Positions 48,195 to 60,074 are shown, numbered from the stretch's first letter. The stretch: 64,000 nucleotides of DNA from Tubulanus polymorphus (GCF_964204645.1 NC_134036.1:2110001-2174000), one strand, 5' to 3'. The notes: generated by a model from the sequence alone, not told the origin. Numbers and translations: made by a program.

Positions 48195-48690
48195 TTAGAT
48201 TTATGGGCATTACTAAAAATAGATTTAATTTAAGTCTCCAAATATTGCATTACTAAAAATAGATTTAATTGAAATCTGCAAATATGGGCATTACTAAAAA
48301 TAGATTTAATTTAAGTCTCCAAATATTGCATTACTAAAAATAGATTTAATTGAAATCTGCAAATATGGGCATTACTAAAAATAGATTTAATTTAAATCTC
48401 TCCAAATATGGATATTACTCAAAATAGATTTAATTGACACTTACAAATATGGACATTACTAAGAATAGATTCGAAAGATCCAAATATGGGCATTACAAAA
48501 AATAGATTTAATTTAAATCTCTCCAAATATGGATATTACTAAAAATAGATTTAATTGACACTTACAAATATGGACATTACTAAGAATAGATTCGAAAGAT
48601 CCAAATATGGGCATTACTAAACATAGTCATTGACATACTTACAAATATGGACATAACTAATTATAGATTCAAAATATCCAAATAAGGATA
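48195..48690 (+). repeat. AT-rich minisatellite, 40/41-bp units
   Basis: GCATTACTAAAAATAGATTT recurs at 48208, 48248, 48289, 48329 and 48370, alternating 40 and 41 bases (AAGTCTCCAAATATTG against GAAATCTGCAAATATGGG), that is an 81-bp dimer. It then passes into a second pattern with GACACTTACAAATATGGACA and AGATTCGAAAGATCCAAATA. Related words recur at 52890-52950. Confidence 0.9.
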
Positions 48691-49069
48691 TTTCTGGAAA
48701 TCGATGTTGGGAAATGTTCTATACAATTTCGGCAGAAAAAAAAAACAAGATAGATGCCACCAACTTCGTGAGACTCAAGAGGAGAAAGTGGAGAGACAGT
48801 TTGTGTCAAGTGGATATTTTTTCTTGTGGCAATATTTTCTTGTTGGCATCGCGATTATGTTGACAGTAATTTTACGGGTCACGTGAGACAGCCGAGTTTA
48901 GGTTCAGCGCACCGCACTGCGCCAAACTACGTTTTGTATGTGTAAGATTAAATTGTTTTTTTTCCTGCGAAAGACATAAATTTAGAAGACAGTTTTATGA
49001 GTCCCAAACAATGCAAACAAACACGTTATGATTACAGATACGCGGGGATGATTTATAAAAGGACCACAA

Positions 49070-49142
49070 GAGGAAAAGATCCAATTGTTCTTTCGACATG
49101 TGGATTCTAAGGAAAAGATCCAATTGTTCTTTCCACATGTCG
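49070..49142 (+). repeat. Direct duplication, about 40 bp
   Basis: GGAAAAGATCCAATTGTTCT followed by TTCGACATGTG occurs twice, with one substitution in the tail (TTCCACATGTC). Confidence 0.85.
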
Positions 49143-49149
49143 TTTAATT

Positions 49150-49640
49150 GGGGGTATGCAATCTTCCAAAGCTAGATAATTTATTGTACAATAACTTCAC
49201 GAGACAAACCATTTGGCAACTTTTAAGCCAGTTATATTATGACTGGTTGAAAAGTTGACAAAATAGTTTTTTGGGGGTATGCAATCTTCCAAAGCTAGAT
49301 AATTTACTGGATAAAAGCATCACGAGACAAACCAATATATAACTGGTTAAAAAGTTGCCAAAGTAGTTTTTTTTTCGGAGGGGGGAGGGTTGCAATCTTT
49401 CAGAGCTAGATAAATTACAGGACGTAACATAGGTTTACGAGACCTTTGAGAGAAACCATGTATTATTACATATATAACTAGTTAAAAAGTTGCCGATTTT
49501 TTTTTTGGGGGGGGGGGGAGGGGGTGCAATCTCTCTTTCTGAGATAAAAACAGTCAGATAAATTATGGGGCAGTGTTTTACGAGACCTTTGAGAACGACT
49601 CGTGCAAACAGCAAAACTCTCAGGGTTACTGTAAGATGAT
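49150..49640 (+). repeat. Tandem repeat of about 123 bp, four diverging units
   Basis: GGGGGTATGCAATCTTCCAA then AGCTAGATAATTTA at 49150 and 49273 (123 apart), with decayed relatives near 49385 and 49520 preceded by longer T and G runs; each unit includes ACGAGACAAACCA or ACGAGACCTTTGAGA and a TATAACTGGTTAAAAAGTTG word. Confidence 0.8.
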
Positions 49641-51155
49641 TTATACCAGCAAGTCGCCGTTTCGGGCACACGCGGAGGCAACAAATCTCGGTTCTCATTT
49701 TATGAAATCCCGGCGGAGGTCAGAATCGATGAGGTTTTTATATAAACAATAATACCCGCCGACGAGCGAACGCTTGACGACACTTTTACGACTATATCAT
49801 CCCGAATAGATTTTACGACAAATGACCGTTTTGTTTTACGGCTTATTTCGTAAACGCGGATAATGGTGTTTTATTGGACGATATTGGATATCTGTCAGAT
49901 GGATAGAGAAGGTGGTCTGGAAGTCCAATCTCTCGATCGAGATCTATGTGGAAACGTTTCCACAATGTGTCCTAAGTCACAGATGGGTCGGACGAAATCA
50001 TAATATCATGAGTCTGGGTCTACAATATTATCTCAATTGGTCCCAATGACGTTCGGAAGTTCAAGCTCTGGACCATGGTCCATCTGAAACCCTGTACAAA
50101 CCATGTCCAAAGTCACAGCTGTAGAAATGGATGCAACAAAATCAAAATATCATGAATCTCAGACAGGGGGGTCTGGGAGTCCAAGCCATGGCCCAGATCC
50201 ATCTGGAACCGTGTCCAAAGTCACCACAATTGGGACAAAAGTCTCAACTCGGGCAAAAGTGAGAATTGTGGAAATCGTAGAGCTAAAAAAAAGGGTGTAA
50301 TTGAGTTTATGTGCCCATAGTGACGAGTCTTGAATCGAGTGCAGAGCCATAACTTCAGAACAGAGTCCAGAATGCCATGCGTGGAGTCACAAGTGTAGAT
50401 CTAACGAAACGAGTCCAAAGTGATAACCGTGAAACTTAATCCAAAATGTGACATCAATCATTTCATTTTCTGGGAATCCAAATGCCGTGTTTGAAACCTG
50501 AGTCCGAAGTCATAAACTTGAAACAGGATCCTGAATGTGACATCTTTCATTTGGTTTTCCGCGAAACCCGTTACCGGGGTGACTGCACTAATAGGACAAC
50601 AATCAACGAATCGACGTCACAAATCACAAACGACGTCCGCGCTGGAGTAAATTCACTCTCGGATTTACGACCATGGAATTTACTACTCCGGTAGTAATTT
50701 TACGACGCGTTAATATTGGATGTCGTAAAATCTGCTATCTAACGACGGCCGTAAAACGGTCGGAGGATGCGGAAAGTTACGGGAACGGCGAGAGAAACGG
50801 ACAAGTACCCCCGGTATCATCGACTCATAAATCAATAACCAGAGCAGACGATAGGTTCATAATGGAAGATCCTATTGCATTGTTGTCCAAATAACAGAAT
50901 AAACAGAATGAACACTAGTAGAATAAGAAGTACTTTCAAACGGAGCTCCTTTTTATAATTGATAATATGCAAATACGTTCGTGTAACATTTTTTATGAAT
51001 TCTTCTTTGGCACAAAAACTGAAAAAAGTTGTCTACTGTTTTTTTAATGTAAAATTACGATATTGGAATTGGGTCCTCATTGAAATTTCTATCCGACTAA
51101 TTTGAGATATCTGAGACGACCCGAGGAAAATGTGGTCTACAATATTATTGAACAA
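49640..51155. other. Intergenic, loosely repeated text around 49970-50560; no gene seen
   Basis: Words GTCCAAAGTCACAGCTGTAG, GTCCAAAGTCACCAC, GTCCAAAGTGATAACC and GTCCGAAGTCATAAAC recur at irregular spacing, suggesting an old satellite. The open frame at 50103-50300 follows it and is not considered coding. Octamer GCAGACGA at 50844. Confidence 0.35.
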
Positions 51156-51157
51156 CC

Positions 51158-51400
51158 TCTTTTCCCTCCATATCTATGGTAGCAGCGCCTTCCGCTCCAT
51201 TCAGAATAAATCTAATTTTCTATTTTCAAGAACATTTTTTTACATTTGCCTCCACATCTATGGAAGCAGTGTCATAATTTACAATCCCCTCCATTCAGAT
51301 AATTTCTTATTTATTCTTTTCAAGAATATTTCTTTTTCACATTTCCCTCCACATCTATGGTAGCAGCGCCCTACTTAAACTGCCACTCCATTCAGAATAT
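51158..51400 (+). repeat. Three copies of an 85-100-bp unit with ATCTATGGTAGCAGCGCC
   Basis: CCTCCATATCTATGGTAGCA, CCTCCACATCTATGGAAGCA and CCTCCACATCTATGGTAGCA are each followed within 20-45 bases by CTCCATTCAGA. Copies lie near 51166, 51250 and 51347. Confidence 0.75.
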
Positions 51401-52009
51401 TTCTTATTCTTTTACGAAATAAAAGTCAAACAAATGGACAATACAAATCATATTAAACTCCCAATATCCAGTGCATCTAGGCACCCGATTGTTGGGAATC
51501 GTTGCTACCCAACGTATCTAACAACAAAATGCTCTTAACGACATCGCGGAACGGATCGGAACATTTTACCGGGTCCTCGCATTATCGATCGTGTATTCTC
51601 AGTAGGACAGTGTCGCCAGGGGGTAAAAACAAAACATGTCATGTCATGTCGCAAAACTAGAAATAATATCAGACCTCATAAAATCTGGTTTTTAGGTTTC
51701 TTCCTGGACAGGGTGTGTCGTTGGAGTAGGTGGAATGGCACGGCTTGTGGTAAATAGGGATGTATGGGTTACCGTGAGAACATGATGGGAGAATTTGAAA
51801 AAAAAAAAAAATTTAACTTACCTGTTTTTGCGTGTGCGACAAGTTTAAACAGCACCGGAAAAGAAAAAAAAGGAGAAAAACAAATTAGTTTCGAAATCGA
51901 AAATTTTAAAGGAATTAATTTTTTACATGTGTCAAACAATTTTTTGGTTGGGTTTTCGAATGCGTTGACTTAAAATGGACCAGTTTCATTGAACCTTTAT
52001 GATAACAAA

Positions 52010-52066
52010 ATTGAGTTAGCCACAAAGGTAAAAGTTTATACCAGTCTAAAAACTGGGTACAAGATA
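52010..52066. mobile_element. Decayed end of MITE family B
   Basis: ATTGAGTTAGCC, CAAAGGTAAAAGTTTATACC and AGTCTAAAAACTGGGTAC match the right half of the family B element in order. Confidence 0.5.
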
Positions 52067-52114
52067 TTTCACATTCTGCCACCAGAAACGGTCTCTTTAA
52101 GGCCAAAAAAAAAT

Positions 52115-52308
52115 TGATACCTTGTTTCTCCGCTCTGCTGAGCTTAAATGTTGACCCGGCCGGCCGCCTATCTACCCTATACATTACTTTTTTTAAAATC
52201 GTGATCAATTTCACCATAACTGACCCGGCCGCTATAGAAATGAACTGTTTATAAATTTTATCATATTTTACAAAAATGACCCGGCCGCTGCGGAGAAACA
52301 AGGTATCA
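52115..52308. mobile_element. Foldback or MITE-like element with TGATACCTTGTTTCTCCGC ends
   Basis: The left arm 52115-52133 (TGATACCTTGTTTCTCCGC) is the exact reverse complement of 52290-52308, and the A-rich/T-rich flanks extend the inversion. Three copies of GACCCGGCCG lie inside (about 52154, 52222 and 52278). A minus-strand frame (51915-52460) crosses it and is not protein-like. Confidence 0.75.
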
Positions 52309-53229
52309 TTTTTGTTTAGCCTAAAAATTGAAAAAAAACCCTTGAAACACGGGTGATGATTTACTTTCATATTCATTTGATTTGTGTGTTTTATTTGGCC
52401 ACAAAACAGTCCAATGAATTTTTGCAATTTTTGACCTGCCAATAAAACGTTTCGTGGCATTTCTTAGAAAGACAAGTCCAGAAAGGTAAAAGGCTTCTTC
52501 TGTGAGAGAGCAATGAGATAAACGGAGGGAAAGTGTGATGTTTTATCGTCTGTTGAACACCCCGTAAATTATTCATCTACACTAAAGTGCGCGTGTCTTC
52601 CGTCCATTAACATCCTACAGCGGATAATAGGTGACGGTAACGGGCGCCATTTTACCGATTGTAAACAGACAAATGACCCGTAATGACGTCTATTTACTGC
52701 CCAGTGGTCAGCGCTAGTCAAACACTGGTCAGCAATGGTCAATAAAATAACCAATAGGCAGTTCATCACGTGTAGTCATCAGGACACAGAGGACATGGCT
52801 TTTTTTTCAAAATAACTTCCGAATGTGAACATTTCCTAAGATGTGATTCGTCAAAACCCTAAAATGCACATTTCTTAAAAAGGTAAGATTTACTCCCAAA
52901 TATGGACATTCTGAAAATAGATTTACTTCCATATATGGAAATTTCGAAATCAAAATGGAATTCGTCAAAACCTCCAAAATATCTTAAGTCCGAAATAGAT
53001 ATGACCGTGGCCTGATAGCGGCCATGTTAGAAAAAGTAATTCTTACAAAACCTGTTTCCTAAACATCTTGAATGCAGCGGATATATTCACAACTTATAAC
53101 TGATGTCGAATATCTAATGACTGATATCTGAGACTTATAACTAATGACGTGATTTTTTCTTAAACAGTTATCTCTTACGACTTGGTGAACGAATAAATGA
53201 CCCGCCGGCGTTCTGTCCCAGGGGACAAT

Positions 53230-53620
53230 TTTACTAAATCGACAACGTCGCTCGCACCGTCGTTAATCACGACGTTACGTCATTTACGTCAACCGACGTA
53301 AGGAAACCATTTATTTCATACGTTATATAAACCGTATTACATACGTTAACGTTAGAATCCTAATCAAACGTTCAACAATCGCTACGGTTATTTTTCCCCG
53401 AACGTTAACGCTGCCGACGGGGTAAGAATATTCCGAACGGGTGACGTCATCGGCGGAAACGCCGACGGTACTTCCGGCGAAGGTAACGTACGCGTTGGGC
53501 TTATCTTTTACGTTAAATTTCCGGCGTTACCCGTTAGTCGCCCGTCGTCTGTTGGCCGCCGTTGCCGGGAGATATTTTCTAAGTCGCAGACGAGCAGGTA
53601 CCCGCAGACGACTGTAAAAC
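53230..53620. other. ACGTTAACG patch, CpG-rich
   Basis: Dense AACGTTA, ACGTCA, CGTTAACGCTGCCGACG and CCGGCG text. Two GCAGACGA octamers (53586 and 53604) lie 18 bases apart at its right edge, and a TGACGTCA is at 53442. Could be a CpG-island-like regulatory region; no exon is recognised. Confidence 0.4.
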
Positions 53621-54330
53621 GAGAACCTTTAAGGCGGTGCATGAAACGACGGGATTTCTGTATTTTTATCTCATCTCACCCAGGGTCGGTTCGATATTTC
53701 AAAGAGGAAGTTTTCCTTTCATTATTTCATCCAGTTGCGACTGCGAAGGTTTTTTCTAGCAAAGATTGAACAGCACTTCACAATCACGCGACTATAATTT
53801 AGATTGTTCGAATAAGTAACCGTTTGAAATTGGATTTATTCAACTTTGTTTCAGAAACCCGGCGAAATCTTTGTTTCTAGAAATCTTATCTAAATACAGC
53901 AAAAAGATTAACTTTCATTCTTTTCATCTCGGTATCATTTTCAGATATTTTTTTTCCGATGTAAATTCTTTAATGCAGTTTTCAAAGAGTTAAATGAACT
54001 TTCTTATTTTATTTTTTGTTTAAAAGTCGCTAGCAATTGGATTTTAATCTCAGCGAAAAACTGTGAAAGTTTCCTTTTGATTTTAACCAAATCCAATACG
54101 GTTCGAGGCTACATTTGTTTAAAACGGAAGCTACGACGACGTTGCAGGCATTTTTTTCAAACAAAGTCTAGAAGAAATTTTCTTTTGAAAGCGAGTTATT
54201 TCTTAGTCTTTCATCATAACAAACAGACATTAAACCATTTTTTTTATCCAGGCCCCGAGCGAACGAACTTCCCTTAAACGCAGTCGAAATGGCCTTTAGC
54301 ACGTGAACGGAAGAAGATAGGATATCTTTG

Positions 54331-54412
54331 TAGCTGCTGCTGCTGTTGTTGTTGCTGCTGCCGCTGCTACTGCTGCTGGTGCTGCTTCTATTGTTGCTGC
54401 TGCTGCTGCTTT
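54331..54412 (+). repeat. Imperfect CTG/TTG trinucleotide array
   Basis: TGCTGCTGCTGTTGTTGTTG-type repeats with CCG, CTA and GGT interruptions. No coding frame is associated. Confidence 0.9.
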
Positions 54413-54689
54413 GTTGATATGAATAATGTACGGGGATGATTTATTTGACGTTGCGGTGCGTTACATCATTTTAGTTGACGGTTATTCGGCTAATGCGAGC
54501 GCATTAATATGAAATATTCGTGCGCAGCGGTCGCGTCGCTAATCCGGAATTATTTGTCAACAATGTCGCCTAATGCGACAATTAACGTCAAAACAAAAGA
54601 CAAACTGTCAGACGAAACGCTGAGATGGGGAGATACAGAGAGTTATCGAGATGGCATTTTGAGAATACAACTGTACTTTGTATTTCAAT

Positions 54690-54900
54690 AAGAGATGGAG
54701 AGGGAGAGAGTGGGGAGGGAGAGGGGAGAGGAGGAAGGGAGGGAGAGGGAAGTGAGTGGGGAAGGAAGGGGGATGGAGGTAGGGGGAAGATTACGGGGCT
54801 TTTTGTCGCTTACACAAAGATGATGTCAGTCGAAAGTTGATAGAAAGTGGGAGAGGGAGTGGGGGAGAGAGGGAGACGGAGAGTGGGAGAGAAAGAGTCA
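54690..54900 (+). repeat. GA-rich purine tract
   Basis: Degenerate GGAGAGGGAGAG text interrupted by a short CT-containing segment at 54795-54835. Confidence 0.8.
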
Positions 54901-54937
54901 AAGGAGTTGATTCTTCTTTGACTTTTCAGACGATAAA

Positions 54938-55060
54938 ATGTCGACGCAAAAGCGGAAATTACAGTTCTTCCGCACCAAAAAACCGACGGACGAACTTGAT
55001 AATAAAACTACAGCAGAGTTCTTTCTCAAGAGTCTGAATCTGATAAACGGATTAAAAGTT
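54938..55060 (+). CDS. Very weak candidate exon, unknown protein
   Basis: TTCTTTGACTTTTCAG, a good-looking 3' splice site, precedes an ATG at 54938 by eight bases. The frame (MSTQKRKLQFFRTKKPTDEL, continuing TTAEFFLKSLNLINGL) is polar and lysine-rich and could be coding, but it remains open only to 55120, no clear donor was found and no family is recognised. Chance is more likely; the end given here is arbitrary. Confidence 0.12.
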
Positions 55061-55259
55061 TCGTTTTTCTCTATCAAACTAAAATCATCGAAATCGTTCA
55101 AAAAAGCGAGACGCGATTGAACACGACGAAACTCGTCTGCGCTTCACCTCATCTCTCCGCTATCTGTCTATCTACCCCTCTAACTCACCGACAGATACCA
55201 CACAAGTGTTTGAACGCGATCTCGAGGTCTGACGAACCCGACTTGTTCGTTTACGGCGA

Positions 55260-55720
55260 TTTAACCCAAACAAGCGGCTAAAACTTTACGCCGTCGTTAA
55301 TACCAGGGTAACGACGTTTGATTGATGGCGCGGATAAACCTGCGTCATCAGATACCGCTAAAGTTTATAAGCGTTAACGTGAAGAAAATATGCCGCTTAC
55401 GTTCTAACGGTATCTGATCGTTAAATTCGACGTTATTTTTTCGCGTCCGCAATCTTTACGCAATTAATCGTATGTTTGAGGCGGATGGCGTAACGTTGGA
55501 TTAGACGTAAATCGACGTTTACGTAAAAAAAAGTTACATCCGCGAAGACGTGTTTACACCGCCGACGACGTAACGTCTCAATAACAAACCGCTGATAACG
55601 TTCGTTACGTTACGTTTACGTGAATTTATCATTCGCGGTTCAATTCATTCCGCATCATACGCCGTCGCGAGTTTGAATTTGACGTTAGTTGACGTTGACG
55701 GCGGAAGAAATCCGTATAAA
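55260..55720. other. ACGTTA-rich CpG patch
   Basis: Recurrent AACGT, GTTACGTTACG and TTTACGTGAA words, CpG-dense, without period or frame. Part of the patch series described at 6480. Confidence 0.45.
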
Positions 55721-56377
55721 CTGATGATGTGTTTTTTTCGAAGGTGTCAATTTGAGAGAATATGGCAAGAACTCGCAGACAAAGGAACTGACGAAACAAA
55801 TCGTCGAAGGACAAAGATGTAGCCATTGTTTCATTCAATAATTCAGATTGTTGTACCTAATCCTGATAGAAGTTGTCTGTCTGTTGGGGGTTATACAGCT
55901 CAACGGTGCAGTGATTCTCATCCATCAAACCTCAAAACACTAATTACGCTCAGACTTATCATATTGACGTTCATTGAGACCCTCACTACAGGTGTCTATA
56001 GGTAATGGCTTTTAGTAGCTAGCGCGTCCTCCTGTAGTAGCCACATCGTGAATGGGGCTGTGACAGAAATCATTGTCCTCCGGTAACACATCAACCGAGC
56101 AGCTCCACGATCCCCACGATCATGAGGAGAAATCGTTTACCTGTCGACTGCCTGGTTGAATTTACGCGTTGGAATTGGTCAACAATTCAAACAGTTGACA
56201 CCCGTCTGTTGGCTCCAGGACACGGAGAGTGTCTGATACGGTTAGTTCCCAGGGGCAGACACCGTAACCGAGGTAATTACGATAACGACCCACAGGGGAC
56301 GCTGCAGTGTTCCAGGTGAGTAGGTTTTAAATGGACGGTTGGTGGCAATTGACAAAACGCGCATTAATTTTGAAGTA

Positions 56378-56748
56378 GGTGGTGCAGATCGAAAGTAGAG
56401 GTTGCAAATCGAATGTAGAAGTTGGAAATCGAAAGTAGAAGTTGGAAATCGAAAGTAGAAGTTGTAACTCGAAAGAAGAAGTCGTTACCCGAAAGCAGAA
56501 GTTGTAACTCGAAAGTAGACGTTATAAATCGAAAGTAGAAGTTGTAACTCGAAAGTAGAAGTTGGAAATCGAAAGTAGAAGTTGTAAATGGAAAGTAGAA
56601 GTTGTAAATAGAAAGTAGAAGTTATAAATCGAAAGTAGATATTGTGACTCGAAAGTAGAAGTTGTAAATCGAAAGTAGAAGTTGTAAATCGAAAGTAGAA
56701 GTTGTAACTCGAAAGTAGAAGTTGTAAGTAGAAAGTAGAAGTTGCAGA
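56378..56748 (+). repeat. 20-bp minisatellite GAAAGTAGAAGTTGTAAATC
   Basis: About 18 copies of a 20-base unit with variants (TTGGAAATC, TTGTAACTC, TTATAAATC). The minus-strand frame through it is open with a 20-residue repeat, since three units make 60 bases; this is explained by the repeat. Confidence 0.95.
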
Positions 56749-56749
56749 A

Positions 56750-58300
56750 AGAAGGTAAAGATGTTCGAGAAACTAGAATTCCATTACAACAAATCACAGC
56801 ATCGCTTCTCGTCATCCTATACCTGCCAACAGTCGTTGTCATGCCGATAATTGTTGATAATAACGTTATTAACGTCGTTGTCATCGTCGTTTACTCCGCA
56901 ACAATGCAACAGAAACGCAATAATACGGTTAATTATTGCTAGGTGATTTTTCGTTTGTCTACAGTTCCAATTAGCATCGTTATCGTCTGCCTCGGGATCG
57001 CGGTTGCTAATGGAGACAGAAAAACGAAACGAGAAGGACGGCGCGAAAAAAAATCAAGGTCAAGAATTTTGTTTTTCAAACATTTGGACTTGATTGGCAT
57101 TCCGGTAATCACAACTTACTGCATTGCTACAGTTGCATTCAATGATGTTTACATCTTTTAAAAGCTTTTGAGCAAATGCGTCCAGAGCCTTTTTGTTGGG
57201 TAGATTTTACAGCATTGTAATGTTTTTAACAACGGAGCCGTTAATGATTTAACGGAATTGTCGAAATGTTGTCAGCAATTTTCTAACTGTTCATTTATCA
57301 GTTTTTGAGGACAAAGGACCTAAAAATTAGTGAGTTCCATTTTCGAAACGCTTTAAGAAAGTTACAACACAATGGTCGACTTGTTTTCAGCAATCTTTTA
57401 ACCGTTCATTTATTGGTTTTTTACTAACTTTTCTCAAAACAATTCCGGAGCGTCGGTTAAAAAAACAGGGTCAATCCAAATTCAGAGAATATTGGCAAAA
57501 ACCAAGGAAGGAAGTAACGATTTCATCAGGAGAAGCATAAACTATTGGGTGCACAGAACTCGAAGGAAATATGAGTTCCATTTCTGTTACATTTTGAGAA
57601 CGTCACAAAACATTTGAGATCGTGACGTTTATCTTTTATTTTAGAATATGGGCGATTCATCAGGACAAGCATGCTTTACAGCATCTGTTATCCTTTATCT
57701 TATCGTATCTCACCGTTATCTTATCGTAAAGAGGAGAGGAGAAAGAAAAACAAACTTTCATGAAAAAAGTTAAATCGAACACGAACGCGAATTAAATCTA
57801 AATCTAAATCTAATACCGACAGCAGACGGCGGAGAACCTGTCACGTGTCACGCGCATTAACGTCTAGGTACAAATTAACGGATGATGGTTGCTGTGTTGC
57901 AGTTAGCAGCGACGTGGTGCACGCTCGGTTGGAGATTAAGTTCGTCTGCTGGTACACGCCGGTACGGTGAATAATGAGCCGTTCGCGTGACGCAACTGGT
58001 ATCGTCAGCCTCGGTCGTAATAATTACCGCCGTGTACCGTTAATAATTGGGATAATGATTTAAAATGTGCTTTGCACGCGGCCGCGGTGACAGCAGCGAC
58101 GTGCGTAGACTTATCACCCTAAACTATCGGAATCTCTACAGACCGGTAAACAAACATGTAACGCTATTTTGAGATGGTGCTGAAAATCGGCGAGATGTGA
58201 AGATAAAGAGATGAAACGTGTTCGATCGGTCGTGACTCGCGACAAGATCGGGTCAAGTTAAGAATGAGTCGACCCAAGACCAAGTCGAGCAGATAACAGA
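56750..58300. other. Intergenic; no gene seen
   Basis: Small frames at 56742-57161 contain hydrophobic runs but no family resemblance. ATCTAAATCTAAATCTAA is a small tandem repeat near 57795. Octamers TCGTCTGC at 56983 and 57942. Confidence 0.35.
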
Positions 58301-58304
58301 TGAA

Positions 58305-58490
58305 GTCAAGCTCTGGTAAAGCCAAATTCTGCTAAAGCCAAGACTTTGTAAAGCAAAGTTCTGGTAAAGCCAAGGCTTTGTAAAGCCAAATTCTGGCTAA
58401 GCCAATACTTCGTAAAGTCAACTTGTAAAGACAAATTCTTGTAAAGTTAAGACCAGGCCAAGTCAAGATCCAGTAAAGCCATGATATCAA
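58305..58490 (+). repeat. Short-unit repeat, GTAAAGCCAA
   Basis: TCTGGTAAAGCCAAATTCTG, CTAAAGCCAAGACTTTG and TAAAGCCAAGGCTTTG words repeat about every 20-25 bases, decaying after 58430. Confidence 0.8.
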
Positions 58491-59319
58491 ACGGATATTG
58501 GCTTTGGTCTAATCAGAGATAAGGATAGCCAGGTGCCGGGGATTCACGGATACTTCTGATATTCTACATTAACTTTTATTTGTATCAGTTATCAATAAAT
58601 TAGGCACATAACACAGCATCTAGTAGTTCCCTATATTTCTTGATAAATACTCATAAGTATTCGATATATCAAGAACGACAACGATTTTTAAACGTTCCCA
58701 GGAGCAGACGACTTGTCTCACAATCTCTGAAACTCAGAGGCGCTTTAAAGCCGGTTACGCAATATTAAAACTGCAGCATTAAATTTCCCGGAGGAGCAAA
58801 ATTTACAAGACTTCGCGAAATTTCGTTACAGCGCGAAAAAAATTACTTTCTAGATTTCTTAATTTTCTGCGTCTATTTCTCAACGGGACCGTATATTGCC
58901 GACCGACATGCGCCGACAAATTGTATTCTCGTGTTGTCTCGTTAACGACGAGATTTAAGACGGGATCGCTAATTCCCGCGCTGCCCGTTTACCGACAGCG
59001 AACACATGCGACACGTGTGAAAGGGTCATAAATTCGAGAAATAGACCCCGAAATCGAATCCGGGTCGACGGAAAATGGTTAAGTAACTTTCGCTGTTCGG
59101 AAAATGGACGGAAATAATAAAAAAACATGTTCTTTTTTCTAATTGCAACCCAACGATTTTTAACTGATTTACAATTTCCGGTACAAAATAACGATTTGCT
59201 GAAATTGGGACCAATTGCACATAGTCATGACTTAGAGATTTGAGACCAGTCTATGTCCAACACAACTAATTTTTTGTAAGCAGCCATTTTCTAAAGTGAT
59301 TCGCAACACTTCAAAAGGG

Positions 59320-59455
59320 AGGTTTGATGGTCAATTCAATAGGGAGGGTTCATGGAGGCAGCCATTTTTTTCTTGGTAGTCACAACATCACCACATCAAT
59401 TTGATAATGTCATTGGGACTTGTTAATGTAGGCAGCCATTTGACAAAAGTTGTCT
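59320..59455 (+). repeat. CRE-core repeat relic
   Basis: AGGGAGGGTTCATGGAGGCA then GCCATTTTTTTC, a CACAACATCACCACATCAAT linker, TTGATAATGTCATTGGGACT and GTAGGCAGCCATTTG keep the unit order of the family, but the core is now TAATGTCATT. Confidence 0.6.
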
Positions 59456-59751
59456 GATAAAAATAGCTCAGAATATCATAGAATAATTCTATAAAATATC
59501 ATATGAAAATGAACTATGATTTCACAAAGCAATATCGACGTTTCGACTCTCGATTTACGTCTTGTCCGTTCGTCGTTTCGTCCGACGTAATAATATATAA
59601 ATTCCCGATTTTCTATCGCCGTCGCCGCCGGTACCGCAGACGAAGATTAATTCAGTTTTAGCAATCGTCGGAAATGTACCGAGTCATCGAGAATGAGACG
59701 ATGAATTCGGACCCCGCGGGCACCTGCCCGTTTATATAATGTCGCTATGCA

Positions 59752-59756
<5 letters not shown>

Positions 59757-59782
<26 letters not shown>
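59757..59782. repeat. TA dinucleotide run
   Basis: CATATATATATATATATATA and onward; simple sequence. Confidence 0.95.
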
Positions 59783-59965
59783 GCAACGGGTGCTAAGTAA
59801 CGGATCCGTTCGCTCTGTTGTAATCTCGTCTGGAGTCGGAGGTCGGTAACATAATAATTTAATAAATGAAAACAGCCGAAAATATCTTGAAACATATTTC
59901 CATTTTTGCCTCGAGCATTCCGAGCGTTTGTCAAAGGTTACGGCAAACATGGTCACGACGAGTCT

Positions 59966-60074
59966 GGGCGCAGTTTCACAAAAGGTATTAAGACCTAAAT
60001 TGATTTAAGATAAACTGAATTAATGAAGAAATTAAATCGATTTAACATTAAATCCTATTTGTGAAACTGGGCCC
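59966..60074 (+). mobile_element. MITE family C, well-preserved copy
   Basis: Inverted ends GGGCGCAGTTTCACAAAAGG and TTTGTGAAACTGGGCCC frame an interior of TTGATTTAAGATAAACTGAA and TTAATGAAGAAATTAAATCG. 109 bases, no coding capacity. A diverged copy in reverse is at 9224-9337, and GGCCCCAGTTTCACGAG at about 45130 may be an isolated end. Confidence 0.85.

Noticed and set aside
51915-52460. Minus-strand open frame of 181 residues
   Set aside because: It runs through a decayed MITE B end and the foldback element at 52115-52308, and no part of it is protein-like.
56041-56321. Open frame ending at TTCCAG|GTGAGT considered as an exon
   Set aside because: The donor is good, but the peptide has no recognisable family and the upstream boundary is a stop without an acceptor; left out of the feature list.
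56522-56884. Minus-strand frame with NFYF.TTSTFE-type repeats
   Set aside because: Produced by the 20-bp minisatellite; no start context or conservation is visible.
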